Assembly (NCBI RefSeq): GCF_946408925.1
Contig: NZ_CAMJUE010000001.1
Span: forward strand, 1-64,000
Direction: 5' to 3'
Source of the DNA: an uncultured Methanobrevibacter sp.
Lineage (GTDB): Archaea > Methanobacteriota > Methanobacteria > Methanobacteriales > Methanobacteriaceae
Length of the DNA: 64,000 nt
This document shows positions 37,209 through 48,403 of the stretch, piece after piece. Within the stretch, counting starts at the first letter, position 1. Every line of letters starts with the position of its first letter. A program made the position numbers and the translations under genes. The notes beneath the pieces were generated by a model that saw only the letters and a program-made list of their open reading frames with translations, did not search any database and was not told the origin of the DNA.

Positions 37209-38252
37209 TTAATCCAATAAATAAATGTAATTGTCAATTTTAATAAGTTTCACTTCATCCCCAATATTATAATCTTTGAATTCTTCTTTCATTTCTAAAT
37301 CCACTGCAGAATAATCGCTCGGATCTAAAATCTGTATGATGCTTGGAGATTTTGATATTATGCTTGTAGTTTCAATTTCTTCAGATTTTTTAACAAGCTC
37401 AACATCTTCCATATTTTTCATAGGAATGTTGTGTTTTTTATTTGTTGAAATGTCAATTCCCACAATACTGTTTTTGGTGATGCTTTGAACCTGCATTATT
37501 TTATCTTCAAATTTGATAAAGTCGCTAATTTCAAACTCAGGAATCCTAACTGAAATCCAAACACGGTAAAGGCCCTTGCCTGTTGATTTATCTTCACTAA
37601 TGAGTCTTGGTGATTCTTTAATGATTCCGCCAAATTCTTCCTTTAACGCTTCAGCCACTTTATGGCCGGACTTAAAAGAACCGATATAATAATCATATCC
37701 TTCTTTGAGTTTGGCTATTTGTGGGCAATATGCAAGTTTATCGCTTTTTGATTGTTTTATTAATGTTCTTTCAACAATTTCATCCGCTTTAGCATATTCT
37801 TCAACTTTTATTTCTCTTGAATCAGCTCTGAACTGAACAACGGTTTCATAATAACCAGATTGCACTTTGCTGCATGTCGGACAGACTGTTTTTAGAATTT
37901 TAACTTCGCTGTCATGAGTTTCTTCAATTCTGTGTCCATGAACCTCACCAATCACTTCAACATAACAATAGGCCAATGTGCCTTTCATCTGGTCTATTTC
38001 AAGATTAATAATTTCGTTTTCAACTTCGTCAGCGATTTTTATGTTTCTTTCCAGTGCACGATAAATGATTTCTTCTTCCGGAATAAATTCATCACTCCAT
38101 TTGCCCTCTTCAAGCTTACTATTACAATGGCTACATATTTGAACTTCAATGCGTTTAGGTATTTCTATCATTTGAAATTCCTTTAAAAAACAATCTATGC
38201 AGATGTCGCCAATCATTTCTTTATCTGTGCTTCCACATTCTGGACAAAACAT
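37209..38252 (-). CDS. NMD3-family ribosome biogenesis protein
   Basis: The 347-aa protein has the N-terminal double zinc-ribbon of NMD3 (MFCPECGS, DICIDCFL, ICSHCN, CPTC), then the NMD3 core with YDYYIGSFKSGHKVAEAL and an OB-like C-terminal half. Eukaryotic NMD3 is the export adaptor of the 60S subunit; the archaeal protein is thought to act in large-subunit maturation. It sits between aIF2-beta and tyrS with 9-28 bp gaps, which supports a translation-linked operon. Confidence 0.88.
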   Translation of the reverse strand: MFCPECGSTDKEMIGDICIDCFLKEFQMIEIPKRIEVQICSHCNSKLEEGKWSDEFIPEEEIIYRALERNIKIADEVENEIINLEIDQMKGTLAYCYVEVIGEVHGHRIEETHDSEVKILKTVCPTCSKVQSGYYETVVQFRADSREIKVEEYAKADEIVERTLIKQSKSDKLAYCPQIAKLKEGYDYYIGSFKSGHKVAEALKEEFGGIIKESPRLISEDKSTGKGLYRVWISVRIPEFEISDFIKFEDKIMQVQSITKNSIVGIDISTNKKHNIPMKNMEDVELVKKSEEIETTSIISKSPSIIQILDPSDYSAVDLEMKEEFKDYNIGDEVKLIKIDNYIYLLD

Positions 38253-38280
38253 AATATCAATAAAAAAAGTAAATGGTAGA

Positions 38281-38688
38281 TTATAATGATCTTAATGGAG
38301 CTGTTGCACCGCATGCAGCACATTTGAGTAAGAATATTCTACCTTCTCTTATAATTCTGGTATCTGGCCTGTTGCATTCGTGGCAAATAACATATTTGTC
38401 TACGTAATCTTCAATTCTTTCATTGATTAGGTAGTGAGTAAATTTACCCTGTAATATTGCTCTTTGACCTTCAATATTTCCTGCAGTACCTAATTCTCTC
38501 ATTAAGAATTTCAAAAGATGTTGTGGGTCTCTGTTTAAACCTTCTGCCACATCTTTAAAGTTTTTAATGAATGTTCTATTACCTTGGATATCTGAATAAG
38601 CTTTAGGAATTTTGAATCTTTTATGTTCAAATACTTCAGGAGGTAATTGGTCTATTGCTCTTTCTAATAAATCTTCGTATTTATCCAT
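38281..38688 (-). CDS. Translation initiation factor aIF2, beta subunit
   Basis: The 135-aa protein matches aIF2-beta: a core helix-turn domain ([38 protein letters not shown]) and a C-terminal zinc ribbon ([10 protein letters not shown] and LLKCAACGA). It is part of the heterotrimer that brings initiator Met-tRNA to the small subunit. Length is normal. It has a GGAG-type ribosome binding site and lies downstream of mcm and upstream of nmd3. Confidence 0.94.
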   Translation of the reverse strand: MDKYEDLLERAIDQLPPEVFEHKRFKIPKAYSDIQGNRTFIKNFKDVAEGLNRDPQHLLKFLMRELGTAGNIEGQRAILQGKFTHYLINERIEDYVDKYVICHECNRPDTRIIREGRIFLLKCAACGATAPLRSL

Positions 38689-38812
38689 AATTATCTCTCC
38701 TTATAAAATTAGTATAAGTATAATATATTAAATTTTATTTTTATGTTATATTAATGTATTGTTAATCTAATGTATTTTCAGAAAAAATATGAAAAATAAA
38801 AAAAATTGGACT

Positions 38813-40822
38813 TTAGAGCACGCGTCTAAAGTATCCGGTATTAGGTTCGTATATTACCCCTTTCTGTTTTAAGTTTCTCACAATTTGTTCGGTTTTATCT
38901 TCACTGACACCATATTTTTCGCTCATGTTTGAAAGTAAAACATTTAATGGTGCATCTCCCGCAAATTCTTCTTCAAGGAGCTTAATTTCTTCAGTTACTC
39001 TTTGGATTTTGTCCCTGTCTGATTTAGGTGTTCCGCCTTCCAGAATTTCAACATCGATTTCACCGGTTTCAGGATCAACACCAACTTCCTTAAGACAAGC
39101 CATTTGCAACCTTACAGCCTTTTCAGCATCTTCTTTTTCAACATATTCTTTAAGTTTAATTTTAGCGCTGGCTTCGGATAAACGGATAATCGCTTCCAGC
39201 TGTCTTGCTGTAATTGGAACGGCTCCCTGTTCTTCGGGATTGCTGTTTCTTGTACTTACATAGAACTCTTTCAAGACTTCATTTGCCTCATCAGTTAATT
39301 GAGGATTTACATTTCTACGGGCATATGCAATGTATTTTCTAAGTAACTCAGGTTCAATTTCATAATCGACAGTATTTTCCTTATGTATTTTTAGAATGTG
39401 GTCTGCCAATTTTGCATCTCCGTCCCTACTTGGTTTATCTTCAATAACAAATATTAAATCAAAACGGGAAATAATCGGTGCCGGAAGATCTATTTGTTCT
39501 GCAAGTACTTTATATCTGTCAAATCTTCCGAATTTAGGGTTTGCCGCTGCAAGAACTGAACATCTTGAGTTCAATGTAGCCATTATCCCTGCTTTTGCAA
39601 TACTTACAGTCTGCTGTTCCAATGCTTCGTGAAGTGCTGAACGGTCTTCAGATCTCATTTTGTCCAATTCGTCAACACATACGTTACCCTGGTCACCAAG
39701 TACCAGTGCACCTGCTTCCAGGGACCATCCTCCGAGTTCATCCCTGACTGCTGCTGCGGTTAATCCTGCACCACTTGTACCTTTACCACTTGTATATATA
39801 CTTCTTGGAGCCAGTCTTGAAACATATTTCAATATCTGTGACTTACCGATACCAGGGTCTCCAACAATCAGGATGTGGATATCTCCCCTTAATTTTGTTT
39901 CGTCTTCAAGTTGCTTTGCAGCTCCTCCAAACAGTTGGAGTGCAATAGCTTCCTTGACATCACGATATCCTCTAATTGAGGGTGCTGTTGATTTAATAAT
40001 TTTGTCATATATGTGAGGGTCCTGGGATAATTCTATAATTTTTTCCTCATCTTCTTCAGAAAGATGCAGTTCTTCAAATTCCTGTTCTAATGGTTCAATA
40101 TGATTTACATAAATGTAATTTTTGAATTTACCGCTACGTTCTTCCCTGAATGTTTTTAAAGTACCTGTAATTCGCACTTTATCTCCGGGATTTAATTCAT
40201 CAACCAAATCATCTTCCAGAATCATTAACATCTGTTTAGGTTCAGTTCCTCCGGATAAATTCTCTAAAGGCTCCTGCATCCTTGCAGTTTGAGTATCGAT
40301 GTATTTTGATTCCTCCTGAAGCAATCTAAATGATCTTCCACCACATTCACTACATAATGATGGTTCTATAATATGGTTTCCTGATGTTTGTTCAACCTCG
40401 TGCAATCTCATACATCCTCTACATTCAAAAACACCGGTTTCAATACGAGGTCTGATTTCATCTGTTTTTCTCACAATTCCGTCAGCTGCAACAAATGTTC
40501 CAATATACTTACTCAGCAAATCCTTTAGCGGGATTATGTTTGTCAAATTTTCAAAACGGATATTGATGTCTGCATCCTTCACTAATGGGTCAATGTTTTT
40601 TATGGCAACTTGTGCCGCTTGAATAACCTCTTCGGGTTTTTCAATTAATAAATCCGCCAGTTCAGGATCAAACATCTCCAATGATTGATAATTTACAGTA
40701 AGTGACCTTTCATCAGGGTATTGTTCAAGTATTTTAAATACATCGTCCTTATAAGATGTTGCAAAAAATTCTTCAAATTTTGCGGTTGATGTTTGTGTTT
40801 TATTAGTAGAGTTCATTGTCAT
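38813..40822 (-). CDS. mcm: MCM replicative DNA helicase
   Basis: The 669-aa protein is the single archaeal MCM hexamer subunit. The N-terminal DNA-binding region carries a zinc site (CRGCMRL and CSECGG). The AAA+ core has Walker [13 protein letters not shown], Walker [10 protein letters not shown] and arginine finger [10 protein letters not shown]-terminal winged helix follows ([23 protein letters not shown]). Length is normal. It heads the mcm/aIF2-beta/nmd3/tyrS cluster, an order I recall for Methanobacteriales, and is divergent from a small membrane protein gene. Confidence 0.95.
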   Translation of the reverse strand: MTMNSTNKTQTSTAKFEEFFATSYKDDVFKILEQYPDERSLTVNYQSLEMFDPELADLLIEKPEEVIQAAQVAIKNIDPLVKDADINIRFENLTNIIPLKDLLSKYIGTFVAADGIVRKTDEIRPRIETGVFECRGCMRLHEVEQTSGNHIIEPSLCSECGGRSFRLLQEESKYIDTQTARMQEPLENLSGGTEPKQMLMILEDDLVDELNPGDKVRITGTLKTFREERSGKFKNYIYVNHIEPLEQEFEELHLSEEDEEKIIELSQDPHIYDKIIKSTAPSIRGYRDVKEAIALQLFGGAAKQLEDETKLRGDIHILIVGDPGIGKSQILKYVSRLAPRSIYTSGKGTSGAGLTAAAVRDELGGWSLEAGALVLGDQGNVCVDELDKMRSEDRSALHEALEQQTVSIAKAGIMATLNSRCSVLAAANPKFGRFDRYKVLAEQIDLPAPIISRFDLIFVIEDKPSRDGDAKLADHILKIHKENTVDYEIEPELLRKYIAYARRNVNPQLTDEANEVLKEFYVSTRNSNPEEQGAVPITARQLEAIIRLSEASAKIKLKEYVEKEDAEKAVRLQMACLKEVGVDPETGEIDVEILEGGTPKSDRDKIQRVTEEIKLLEEEFAGDAPLNVLLSNMSEKYGVSEDKTEQIVRNLKQKGVIYEPNTGYFRRVL

Positions 40823-40933
40823 AATATTAATTTTTTATACTTAAAAAAATTTGCCTAGAGCATTTGATAAGTAACATTAATATAGTAAAATTGACATAAT
40901 TATTATAAAATAAAATTATTAATTGAGGTCAAT

Positions 40934-41353
40934 ATGAGAAAATCTAGACTAAGCTTATTTAAATCCACTTCAATGTTAATTTCCGTTGTTGGAATTATCA
41001 TGATTGTTTCCACGATTATTGTTGTGGCATATGTAGGTTATAGTATTGTTTCAAGCGGAATTACAAATGAAATATCTTCCGGCACCCAATATGATGAACT
41101 TGCAGAGTTAAAAGCGGAATATAATAATCTTTCGCTCAAGTTCGATAGTGTCAAATCAACTTACTATGTTGGCGGACCTGATGATGTTAAGGTTTACAGT
41201 GATGCAAAATTAGAGTTGGCGAGGGCTGATTCGGCTATTCAAAATGCTCAAAGTGCTTTGGATGCAAATAAACCTTCAAATGAGGTTGATAGTAGGATTG
41301 ATTTTGCTAAAGAAAAACTTAAAGCAGCTGATCAAGCATACAACAATCTTTAA
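40934..41353 (+). CDS. Small membrane-anchored protein next to mcm
   Basis: The protein has 139 aa. One N-terminal transmembrane helix (SMLISVVGIIMIVSTIIVVAYVGY) is followed by a helical, probably extracytoplasmic domain with heptad-like charge pattern (YDELAELKAEYNNLSLKFDSV) and Ala-rich helices. The start follows TTGAGGTCAAT. I recognise no domain. The gene is divergent from mcm and convergent with the FtsJ-type gene, whose stop is one base from its own. Confidence 0.65.
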   Translation: MRKSRLSLFKSTSMLISVVGIIMIVSTIIVVAYVGYSIVSSGITNEISSGTQYDELAELKAEYNNLSLKFDSVKSTYYVGGPDDVKVYSDAKLELARADSAIQNAQSALDANKPSNEVDSRIDFAKEKLKAADQAYNNL

Positions 41354-41354
41354 A

Positions 41355-41987
41355 TTATTTTCTTTTTCTCTTTTTTTTGTTTGGCATATATTCCAGGCCA
41401 ACTACATACATTTCGGAACTTTTTTTACGTGATGATGCGGGTTTTGTACTTCTGACGTGTCTGAACTTGCCTTTAAGGGAATCCAACATCTCTTTATATT
41501 CGGGACCCTGGAATACTTTCATGACTAAATTTCCTTTTGGTTCCAGAATGTTTTCAGCGATTCCAATGACAGTATAAGTTAAATCGATTGATCTGAGCTG
41601 GTCGATTTGTTTTATCCCGCAAAGTGACGGTGATGCATCAGACATTACGACCTTTGCTTTTCCACCTATCAAATCCATAATCTTTTTTTGGACTTCAGGG
41701 GTTGTGAAATCTCCTCTGATTCCATAATAGTTTTCTTCATGGAATTTTTTAAACCTGTTCAAATCAACTCCAACAACGATTCCTTCTTCACCCACTTTTT
41801 CAAGTGCCACCTGTGACCACCCTCCTGGTGCGGCCCCAAGGTCAACAACAGTATTTCCCTCTTTTATCAGTTTATATTTTTTATCCAACTGTTTGAGTTT
41901 ATATGATGCACGTGACCTGTAATCTTCTTTTTTAGCTTTTTTATAATACGGGTCATTGTGTTTTTCCATCTGCCATTTGCTTCCCAT
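41355..41987 (-). CDS. rlmE: FtsJ/RlmE-type 23S rRNA 2'-O-ribose methyltransferase
   Basis: The protein has about 210 aa. I start at the ATG at 41987, preceded by AGAGGG; the track begins 18 codons earlier inside the upstream gene. The SAM motif is [16 protein letters not shown]. The K-D-K-E set is visible as [32 protein letters not shown] and the Glu of SSEMYVVG. It methylates the ribose of the A-loop uridine of 23S rRNA. The basic C-terminus (PNKKKRKRK) is typical of archaeal members. It starts one base after the YfcE-type gene. Confidence 0.9.
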   Translation of the reverse strand: MGSKWQMEKHNDPYYKKAKKEDYRSRASYKLKQLDKKYKLIKEGNTVVDLGAAPGGWSQVALEKVGEEGIVVGVDLNRFKKFHEENYYGIRGDFTTPEVQKKIMDLIGGKAKVVMSDASPSLCGIKQIDQLRSIDLTYTVIGIAENILEPKGNLVMKVFQGPEYKEMLDSLKGKFRHVRSTKPASSRKKSSEMYVVGLEYMPNKKKRKRK

Positions 41988-41988
41988 T

Positions 41989-42519
41989 TTAATCCCTCTT
42001 ATATTGGTCAAAATCAAGTGCACTACATACCGGAGAGCCAATTTTCACAATTTCCACATCAACTTCCCTGTTGTTGAGTTCCAGTAACATTACAGTTCTA
42101 TCTGCTAGCCGTGGTACAATCGGGCTTCCTGGATTTAGAAGCAGCACTCCCTCCTTTTGTTCTATTTTTGGTTGATGGGAATGTCCTGAAACCAAAATAT
42201 CAACATTCAATTCTTTTGCAAGGTAAAGTAACTGGTCGCTATCTGCTCTTGGATATACTTCCCCATGTATAATTCCAATTTTTAAACCCTCTGCTTCAAT
42301 GATTTTAGCTTTAGGAAGGTCGATTCCATTTGACCGGTCCATATTTCCTTGAACTGCCATGACTGGAGCAATTTGTTCCAACTCTTCAATCACTCTTGGT
42401 GAAGTCAAATCTCCTGCATGTAATATCAATTCAACATCACTAAATGCTTCAAGTACTTTTGTAGGCAACACTTTTGCTCTATCGGGTATGTGGGTGTCTG
42501 AAATTAAACCAATTAACAT
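41989..42519 (-). CDS. YfcE/MJ0936-type metallophosphodiesterase
   Basis: The protein has about 176 aa. Metal motifs are [29 protein letters not shown] and VSGHSHQP, as in the YfcE/MJ0936 phosphodiesterases. The natural substrate of these enzymes is not known. I prefer the ATG at 42519, with GAGG at a good distance; the track's TTG is three codons earlier. It is coupled to the FtsJ-type gene directly downstream. Confidence 0.86.
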   Translation of the reverse strand: MLIGLISDTHIPDRAKVLPTKVLEAFSDVELILHAGDLTSPRVIEELEQIAPVMAVQGNMDRSNGIDLPKAKIIEAEGLKIGIIHGEVYPRADSDQLLYLAKELNVDILVSGHSHQPKIEQKEGVLLLNPGSPIVPRLADRTVMLLELNNREVDVEIVKIGSPVCSALDFDQYKRD

Positions 42520-42689
42520 TTTTTTCAATCCTCATTAATTCAATTTAACTTTTTGTATGTCATATTAATTAAATTTTGTACCTCTCTGGTTTGAAGGGGC
42601 CTGAGAATTCTTTCAAGAAATATAAATAAAAAATATTATAAATTCATAAAAATATATTTATATATATCGTTCTTTTAGGAGAAGATAAA

Positions 42690-43781
42690 ATGGGAGAAGT
42701 TAAAAAGGAAGATATTTTAGAAATTTTGGCTAAATATGACAAAAGTGAAATCACAATAGCTACTCTTGGAAGTCACACTTCTTTACATATCCTTCAAGGT
42801 GCAAAAGAAGAAGGGTTTAGAACAGCTATTGTTTGTCAAAAAGGAAGAGAAGTTCCATATCAACGTTTTGGAGTTGCTGATGAGTATATTATCGTTGATG
42901 AATTTAAGGACATTGTCAATGAAGATGTTCAGCAAAAACTCAGAGATATGAATGCTATTGTTGTTCCTCATGGATCTTTTGTAGCATATGCCGGTCTTGA
43001 TAATGTAGAGGACAAGTTCAATGTCCCTATGTTTGGAAACAGAGATGTTTTAAGATGGGAAGCAGAAAGGGACAAAGAAAGAGCATTGCTTGTTGAAGGG
43101 GATGTGAGAATACCATTCAAATACAATAGCCCTGATGAAATTGACCGTCCGGTAATGGTTAAATTCCCTGGTGCAAGAGGAGGAAGAGGTTACTTTGTAG
43201 CATCATCAACCGAAGAATTCGATGCAAAAATTGATGCAATGAAAGCACGTGGATGGTTAGAAGACAGTGATGTTGAAGCTGCTCACATCGAAGAGTATGT
43301 TTCAGGCTGTAACTATTGTATTCATTATTTCTATTCAGCACTTGACGATACCGTTGAATTGCTGGGTATGGATACTCGATACGAATCAAGCATTGACGGA
43401 TTTGTAAGAATGCCTGCAAAAGACCAATTGGATATTGATTTAAGTCCTTCTTATGTTGTAACAGGTAACCACCCTGCGGTCATTCGTGAATCATTACTTC
43501 CACAGGTATTTGATATTGCAGACAAATTAACAGAAAGTGCTAAAAAATTGGTTGCTCCAGGATTAAACGGACCATTCTGTATGCAAACATTAGTAAATGA
43601 TAATCTTGAAGTAATCTGTTTTGAAATCAGTGCTAGAACTGATGGTGGAACTAACACATTTATGGATGGTTCTCCTTACTCATACTTGACCTATGGTAAA
43701 CCAATGAGTATGGGTAGAAGAATCGCTTTAGAAATAAAACGTGGTATAGAAAGAGATGAATTAGAAAAAATAATAACATAA
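42690..43781 (+). CDS. purP: FAICAR synthetase PurP (formate-dependent AICAR formyltransfer)
   Basis: The 363-aa ATP-grasp enzyme makes FAICAR from AICAR, formate and ATP in archaeal purine synthesis, replacing the folate-dependent PurH step. The N-terminus [24 protein letters not shown] is the archaeal signature. The ATP-grasp core has [17 protein letters not shown] and [15 protein letters not shown]. It has a strong ribosome binding site (TTAGGAGAAG). It is monocistronic and followed by a hairpin shared with the convergent gene. Confidence 0.92.
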   Translation: MGEVKKEDILEILAKYDKSEITIATLGSHTSLHILQGAKEEGFRTAIVCQKGREVPYQRFGVADEYIIVDEFKDIVNEDVQQKLRDMNAIVVPHGSFVAYAGLDNVEDKFNVPMFGNRDVLRWEAERDKERALLVEGDVRIPFKYNSPDEIDRPVMVKFPGARGGRGYFVASSTEEFDAKIDAMKARGWLEDSDVEAAHIEEYVSGCNYCIHYFYSALDDTVELLGMDTRYESSIDGFVRMPAKDQLDIDLSPSYVVTGNHPAVIRESLLPQVFDIADKLTESAKKLVAPGLNGPFCMQTLVNDNLEVICFEISARTDGGTNTFMDGSPYSYLTYGKPMSMGRRIALEIKRGIERDELEKIIT

Positions 43782-43796
43782 AATTGTTATTATTTT
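43767..43796. terminator. Bidirectional hairpin between convergent genes
   Basis: AAAATAATAAC at 43767-43777 pairs exactly with GTTATTATTTT at 43786-43796 around an 8-nt loop. T or A runs flank both sides. It overlaps the 3' ends of purP and of the convergent small membrane protein gene. Confidence 0.6.
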
Positions 43797-44203
43797 CTAT
43801 TTTTCTTTTTATTTTTATTTTTTCTAATTTTCTGTTTTTTCTCATATTCTGCTAATGCTTTCACACGATTTGCTTTTGTCCATGCACCAACAAGTCCGAC
43901 AAAAGCACCAACAACTAGAATTACCACGGTCACAGTTAATATTCCGGTTTCACTTACAAAGAATCCTGAAAAAGTTCCCATGTATCCTTGTAGGGTTAAT
44001 ACAACAATTGGAGTTGCACCAAGAGCTCCTAATATTGCTCCTTTTTTAATGCTGTCCTGCCCATATCCAATGTATAAAAGCCCAATGGCTGAAAATGGAT
44101 AAAGCCAATCATTAATCTGATATCCGAATAGTATGAATGCTGCAGCAATTGCCGCACCGAATACTAAAGCTTTAATGTTTATATCTGGTAAGAATTTCAT
44201 CAT
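43790..44203 (-). CDS. Small multi-pass membrane protein, DUF5518-like partner
   Basis: The protein has 137 aa with about four hydrophobic helices (ALVFGAAIAAAFILFGYQI, GAILGALGATPIVVLTL, ILTVTVVILVVGAFVGLVGAW) and a very basic tail (KKQKIRKNKNKKKNRK). Gly-rich helices resemble DUF5518-type proteins. The gene follows the DUF5518-like gene by 18 bp, so the two likely form a unit. Function unknown. Confidence 0.6.
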   Translation of the reverse strand: MMKFLPDINIKALVFGAAIAAAFILFGYQINDWLYPFSAIGLLYIGYGQDSIKKGAILGALGATPIVVLTLQGYMGTFSGFFVSETGILTVTVVILVVGAFVGLVGAWTKANRVKALAEYEKKQKIRKNKNKKKNRK

Positions 44204-44221
44204 GTTATTTTACTCCAAATT

Positions 44222-44590
44222 TTAGTCTCTGGAAGCTAATGTTCCTCCAATAGCTCCTGTAATGCCCATCACAATTGCATAATAAATTAAATTTTCGATA
44301 ATTGCGATAATGCTTGCAAGTCCTGAAATGGTAAATCCGGTCAGTCCTCCGAAAATTCCAACAATACTTCCTCCGAAAGTTGCAATTATAATGAAAAATA
44401 TTGCAGAGATGATTGTTCCCAGTGCTCCTGCAACGGCAGCATTCCATAATCCTCCTAATGCTCCATCACGGGCAATATAACCGGTTATGAATCCAACAAT
44501 CAACAATCCAACAAATTCATATGGGGCGAAAAATGATTTTACAATTACAGCTAATATGAAACCTACAGTCACTGCACTCCACTTAGTCAT
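44222..44590 (-). CDS. DUF5518-like small membrane protein
   Basis: The protein has about 122 aa from the ATG at 44590 (GGTG upstream); the track's GTG is three codons earlier. It has four glycine-rich helices (LLIVGFITGYIARDGALGGLWNAAVAGALGTI and further), matching the DUF5518 pattern common in Methanobacteriales. No catalytic residues are evident. First gene of a two-gene unit. Confidence 0.65.
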   Translation of the reverse strand: MTKWSAVTVGFILAVIVKSFFAPYEFVGLLIVGFITGYIARDGALGGLWNAAVAGALGTIISAIFFIIIATFGGSIVGIFGGLTGFTISGLASIIAIIENLIYYAIVMGITGAIGGTLASRD

Positions 44591-44652
44591 AAAAATCACC
44601 TTTTATAATATATTTAATGTTACTTAATAAAATTATTTATTATTTGATTTGA

Positions 44653-47250
44653 TTAATAGATGTCTTTTAGTTTGTCTTTGATTTGGTCGAGAATCGCCTG
44701 ATGCATTCTTTTTGTAAATTCTCCTTTGTCATTTTGATTTAAAACATCAAGGTAACCTTGAGAAACTAGATTAAATGCAAAAGGACTTGGAATAACTGTA
44801 TCTATTGTTTTTATTTCCATTTCTCCTGAATCGACCATGTTGATTATTTTTAAGGCATTTTTAATGTCCATATAATCTTCCATTGTCTCTCTGCGTGCTT
44901 CCTTTAGTATTGAGAAGTTGTTATCCATGTCCTGAACAAACTTAAGCAATATCTTTCCGCGGACCTGCTGTCTGCCGACGGATTTTGATTCGCCTTTATA
45001 TCTTCTAAGAGTCATCAATGATCTTCCGGCACAATGGCGAAATCTTGAAGCCAATGTTTCAGTTTTATTCAAGGAATTGCTGAGTATCCTTTCAAAATTC
45101 TCAGGTGTCAGCTGTCTAAATGATTCCAAACCTCCAATTGTGCCATCTGAACTCAAGTAAAAACCGTTGTCTGATATTGATATTGTGATGTTGGTGTTGT
45201 ATCTTTGAGCAACTACATAGGCAACTGCACGTGACAGTGCATCATTGACTTTACGGCCAAACAGGGAATGGAATATTACAAATTTCCTTCCGCCAAATCC
45301 TTTGTAATATTCAATGAGCAAACATCTGTTTGAAGGTATCTTTGCATATTTGTACTGTTCGACAAAATATTCATAAATGGAATTTGCCGCAAAATCATCA
45401 ACATACAGATAATCATAAATAAATTCCATAATCTCATCTTTGCTTCTTCTGTATTCAAAGCGGCTTTCCATGTGTGACCTGAACCTTTGAATGTCCATTG
45501 CAAGGTCGAAGGATAACGGCAGTTGCTGTGAAAACCATGATGGAATTGTTGGAGGTCCGCTTGCCGGTGTAACGTTGATAGTCATTCCTTTACCGTAATT
45601 GAATCTGAAGGTTCTTCCACCCAAAACGAATGTGTCTCCTTTTTTTAATCTTTCCATAAATGATTCTTCGATTTTACCGACAGTTTCACCGTCACATTTC
45701 ACTAGAACTCCTGATGAATCGGGGATTGTTCCAATATTTGTTGAATATAACATTCTTGCCAGTTTTCCACGTTTTCCGAATGTGTTTTCTTTGTAATCAA
45801 TCCATATTTTAGCATAAACATATCTTTCTTCAAGTTCGGGGTATTCTCCAGCCATATAACTCAAAACATCCTCATAATCGTCACGTGTGAGATTCTTATA
45901 GCAGTAACTCTTTTGTATCACATCATATGCATAGTCTATGTCCCAAGGGTTTTCAATGCTCATTCCGTAGATGTGCTGTGCCAGCACATCAAGACAATTT
46001 GTAGGTATTGTTATTTTATCAATTTTTCCTTCTTTCGCATTCTTAAGTAAAACGGAACATTCCACCAGATCATCACGGTCAGTTACTATTATCCTTCCCT
46101 TTGATTTTTCATGTAATCTGTGTCCGCTTCTTCCAATTCTCTGCAATGCTCTTGCAACAGATTTTGGAGAGTTTATCAATACCACAAGATCAATGTATCC
46201 GATATCTATGCCTAATTCAAGAGATGTTGATGAAATCACTGCCTTTAGTTTGCCTTCTTTCAGTTTGTTTTCAGTTTCCAGGCGAACTTCTTTTGATAAT
46301 GATGAGTGATGTGCCATGATGTTGGAATCGTTATAGTTCATTGGATACATTTTCTTTAAATTATAAACAAAACGTTCCGTTCCGCTACGTGTATTTGTAA
46401 ATATTAATGTGGTTTTGTTTTCCTGAATCAAATCGTCAAGCAGGTCGTACATCCCAAGGCGGGTGTCTTCTTCATCGGCCAGGACAATATCGCTTACAGG
46501 ACACATGACCTCCATGTCCAGTTCCTTTAGATAGTTGATGTTTACTATTTTACAGTTTCGCTCAACTCCATATTCATAACCCACTAAAAACCTGGCAACT
46601 TCATCTATTGGGCTAACCGTTGCAGACAGTCCGATTCTTGTAAATTGACCTATTAAATGTTGCAAACGTTCTAATGATAAGCTTAAATGCACGCCTCTTT
46701 TGTTTTCGGCTAGTGAGTGAATTTCATCAATGATGACATATTTGACATGGCTTAATTTTTCCCTGAACTTTGGAGCTACAAGCAAGATTGATAGTGTTTC
46801 CGGTGTTGTAATCAGTATATGGGGAGGTTTTTTAAGCATTTTTTGTCTTTGGTATTGTGAAGTGTCTCCCGTTCGCACCGCTTTTCTTATTCCCAGTTTT
46901 TTTCCTGCTATTTTTTCAATGCCCTCTAATGGTTCATCAAGATTCTTTTCAATATCGTTGTCCAGAGCTTTTAGGGGGGATATGTATATGCAATAAACTT
47001 TATCCTCCAGCAGATCTTTTTCAGCAAGTGTTGTCAATTCGCTGATGACTGATAGGAATGCTGTTAAGGTTTTACCGGAACCGGTTGGTGATGAAATTAG
47101 TATGTTGTTGTTTTTGTGGATATCTATTATTGATTTTTTCTGTGCGGGGGTAAAATCCTCAAATTGTGAGTCAAACCATTTTCTAACCCATGGGTGGAGA
47201 GTTTTATATATCTGTTTTTTAGTGTATTCTTTGGTTTGCTCTTCAATCAT
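44653..47250 (-). CDS. lhr: Lhr-type superfamily 2 DNA/RNA helicase
   Basis: The protein has about 865 aa. I start at the ATG at 47250 with GAGG eight bases upstream; the track's GTG lies five codons earlier. SF2 motifs: [15 protein letters not shown] (I), [14 protein letters not shown] (II), GLSATVSPI (III), [14 protein letters not shown] (IV), [12 protein letters not shown] (VI). The C-terminal winged-helix and Lhr domains are consistent with aLhr2-type proteins, which work in recombination, repair or RNA metabolism. It lies alone, with its promoter region facing the SDR gene. Confidence 0.88.
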   Translation of the reverse strand: MIEEQTKEYTKKQIYKTLHPWVRKWFDSQFEDFTPAQKKSIIDIHKNNNILISSPTGSGKTLTAFLSVISELTTLAEKDLLEDKVYCIYISPLKALDNDIEKNLDEPLEGIEKIAGKKLGIRKAVRTGDTSQYQRQKMLKKPPHILITTPETLSILLVAPKFREKLSHVKYVIIDEIHSLAENKRGVHLSLSLERLQHLIGQFTRIGLSATVSPIDEVARFLVGYEYGVERNCKIVNINYLKELDMEVMCPVSDIVLADEEDTRLGMYDLLDDLIQENKTTLIFTNTRSGTERFVYNLKKMYPMNYNDSNIMAHHSSLSKEVRLETENKLKEGKLKAVISSTSLELGIDIGYIDLVVLINSPKSVARALQRIGRSGHRLHEKSKGRIIVTDRDDLVECSVLLKNAKEGKIDKITIPTNCLDVLAQHIYGMSIENPWDIDYAYDVIQKSYCYKNLTRDDYEDVLSYMAGEYPELEERYVYAKIWIDYKENTFGKRGKLARMLYSTNIGTIPDSSGVLVKCDGETVGKIEESFMERLKKGDTFVLGGRTFRFNYGKGMTINVTPASGPPTIPSWFSQQLPLSFDLAMDIQRFRSHMESRFEYRRSKDEIMEFIYDYLYVDDFAANSIYEYFVEQYKYAKIPSNRCLLIEYYKGFGGRKFVIFHSLFGRKVNDALSRAVAYVVAQRYNTNITISISDNGFYLSSDGTIGGLESFRQLTPENFERILSNSLNKTETLASRFRHCAGRSLMTLRRYKGESKSVGRQQVRGKILLKFVQDMDNNFSILKEARRETMEDYMDIKNALKIINMVDSGEMEIKTIDTVIPSPFAFNLVSQGYLDVLNQNDKGEFTKRMHQAILDQIKDKLKDIY

Positions 47251-47467
47251 AATATTTTTCCTCACATAATTTTTAGGATTAGTTAATTTTTAATCTTTAT
47301 GATATTTTAATATATTTTTTATCAATTTGTAAATTTTTGCATGCCTAAATTTGTTAAAGATTTCAATAATGTATACTATTTTTTACTTTAATTTGAATCA
47401 TGTTCTGATATTGGAAGGATTTTTAAATAAAAATTATTAAATAGTTCAATTGTAATATATTTATACA

Positions 47468-47482
47468 TAGGCATTATGCCTA
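47468..47482 (+). promoter_or_regulatory. Operator-like palindrome in the SDR promoter/leader
   Basis: TAGGCAT, one T, ATGCCTA is a perfect 15-nt inverted repeat. It lies just after a TATA-like TTTATACA (about 47460-47467) and directly before the AAGGTGG ribosome binding site. A protein bound here would block transcription start or ribosome access. Its role as an operator is inference. Confidence 0.45.
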
Positions 47483-47495
47483 AGGTGGTAATAAA

Positions 47496-48266
47496 ATGAA
47501 TGATTTATTTAATTTATCCGGACAAGTGGCACTAGTAAGCGGAGCATCCTCAGGAATTGGGGTAGACATGGCAAAAGCATACGCAAGATATGGTGCAAAC
47601 ATAGTAGTTACTGGAAGAAGAAAAGAAAGATTAGACCAAGTAGCAGAAGAAATCAAAGAACTCGGAGTTGACTGCATTGGTGTAGTTTGTGATGTAACTG
47701 ACACCGAAAGTGTTGAAAATTGTGTAAAAGAAGTCATGGACCACTTTGGAAGAATAGACATTCTCCACAACAACGCGGGATATGGTGCAACAAAAGAAGC
47801 AGAATTGTTAACCGATGATGAATGGAACAAAACTGTGGATGTGGACCTTACTGGTACATTCAAAATGTCAAGAGCTGTAGCACGTGAAGCAATGATTCCA
47901 CAAAAATATGGAAGAATCATCAACACAGCATCCATGTTTGGTTTAGTTGGAACCATGGCAACACCTACCTCCCCATATGCAGCAGCAAAAGGTGGAGTAG
48001 TAAACCTCACAAGACAATTAGCAGCAGAATGGGCTAAATACAACATTACAGTAAACGCAATCTGTCCTGGTACTTTCCCAACAGAACTCACCCGTTCAAC
48101 CATTGACAACGATGAGTACAAAGCATACACTAAAACCGTTGTACCTGTTGGAAGATCTGGTGTCGATGGAGAATTGGATTCTACAGTTGTATACTTAGCA
48201 TCCCCTAAATCCAGTTATGTAACTGGTCAAGCAATTGCTGTTGATGGTGGATACACCTGTATCTAA
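47496..48266 (+). CDS. Short-chain dehydrogenase/reductase (FabG/glucose-dehydrogenase-like)
   Basis: The 256-aa protein is a classical SDR. The cofactor motif is VSGASSGIGVDMA; ILHNNAGYG is the NNAG motif; the catalytic Ser-Tyr-Lys set lies in TASMFGLVG and SPYAAAKGG; and the C-terminus SSYVTGQAIAVDGGYT is typical. The arginine-rich GRRKERL after the second strand suggests NADP(H). Codon choice looks restricted and T/A-light at third positions, as in strongly expressed genes. Substrate unknown; in archaea without fatty-acid synthesis a FabG role is unlikely. Confidence 0.88.
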   Translation: MNDLFNLSGQVALVSGASSGIGVDMAKAYARYGANIVVTGRRKERLDQVAEEIKELGVDCIGVVCDVTDTESVENCVKEVMDHFGRIDILHNNAGYGATKEAELLTDDEWNKTVDVDLTGTFKMSRAVAREAMIPQKYGRIINTASMFGLVGTMATPTSPYAAAKGGVVNLTRQLAAEWAKYNITVNAICPGTFPTELTRSTIDNDEYKAYTKTVVPVGRSGVDGELDSTVVYLASPKSSYVTGQAIAVDGGYTCI

Positions 48267-48309
48267 ATTGAAAATTCTAATTTTCAATTTTATTTTTCTT
48301 TTTTTTTGT
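48265..48309 (+). terminator. Strong hairpin terminator after the SDR gene
   Basis: AAATTGAAAATT at 48265-48276 pairs perfectly with AATTTTCAATTT at 48279-48290 around a 2-nt loop. TATTTTTCTTTTTTTTT follows. It overlaps the stop codon. Confidence 0.8.
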
Positions 48310-48403
48310 TCAGATATTAATCAAAAACAATTTTCAGATATTCTTTTTTTTTAAATTAGGATTGATTCAAAAATTTATATATTCTTAAAACCTATTTATT
48401 ATC

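Noticed and set aside
42529-42689. Possible structured leader before purP (GGGGCC patch near 42596)
   Set aside because: No known purine-riboswitch core is visible and the patch lacks a clear pairing partner.
47480-48130. 216-aa minus-strand ORF over the SDR gene
   Set aside because: It is a long shadow caused by the biased codon use of the SDR gene; the plus strand has all SDR motifs, a promoter and a terminator.
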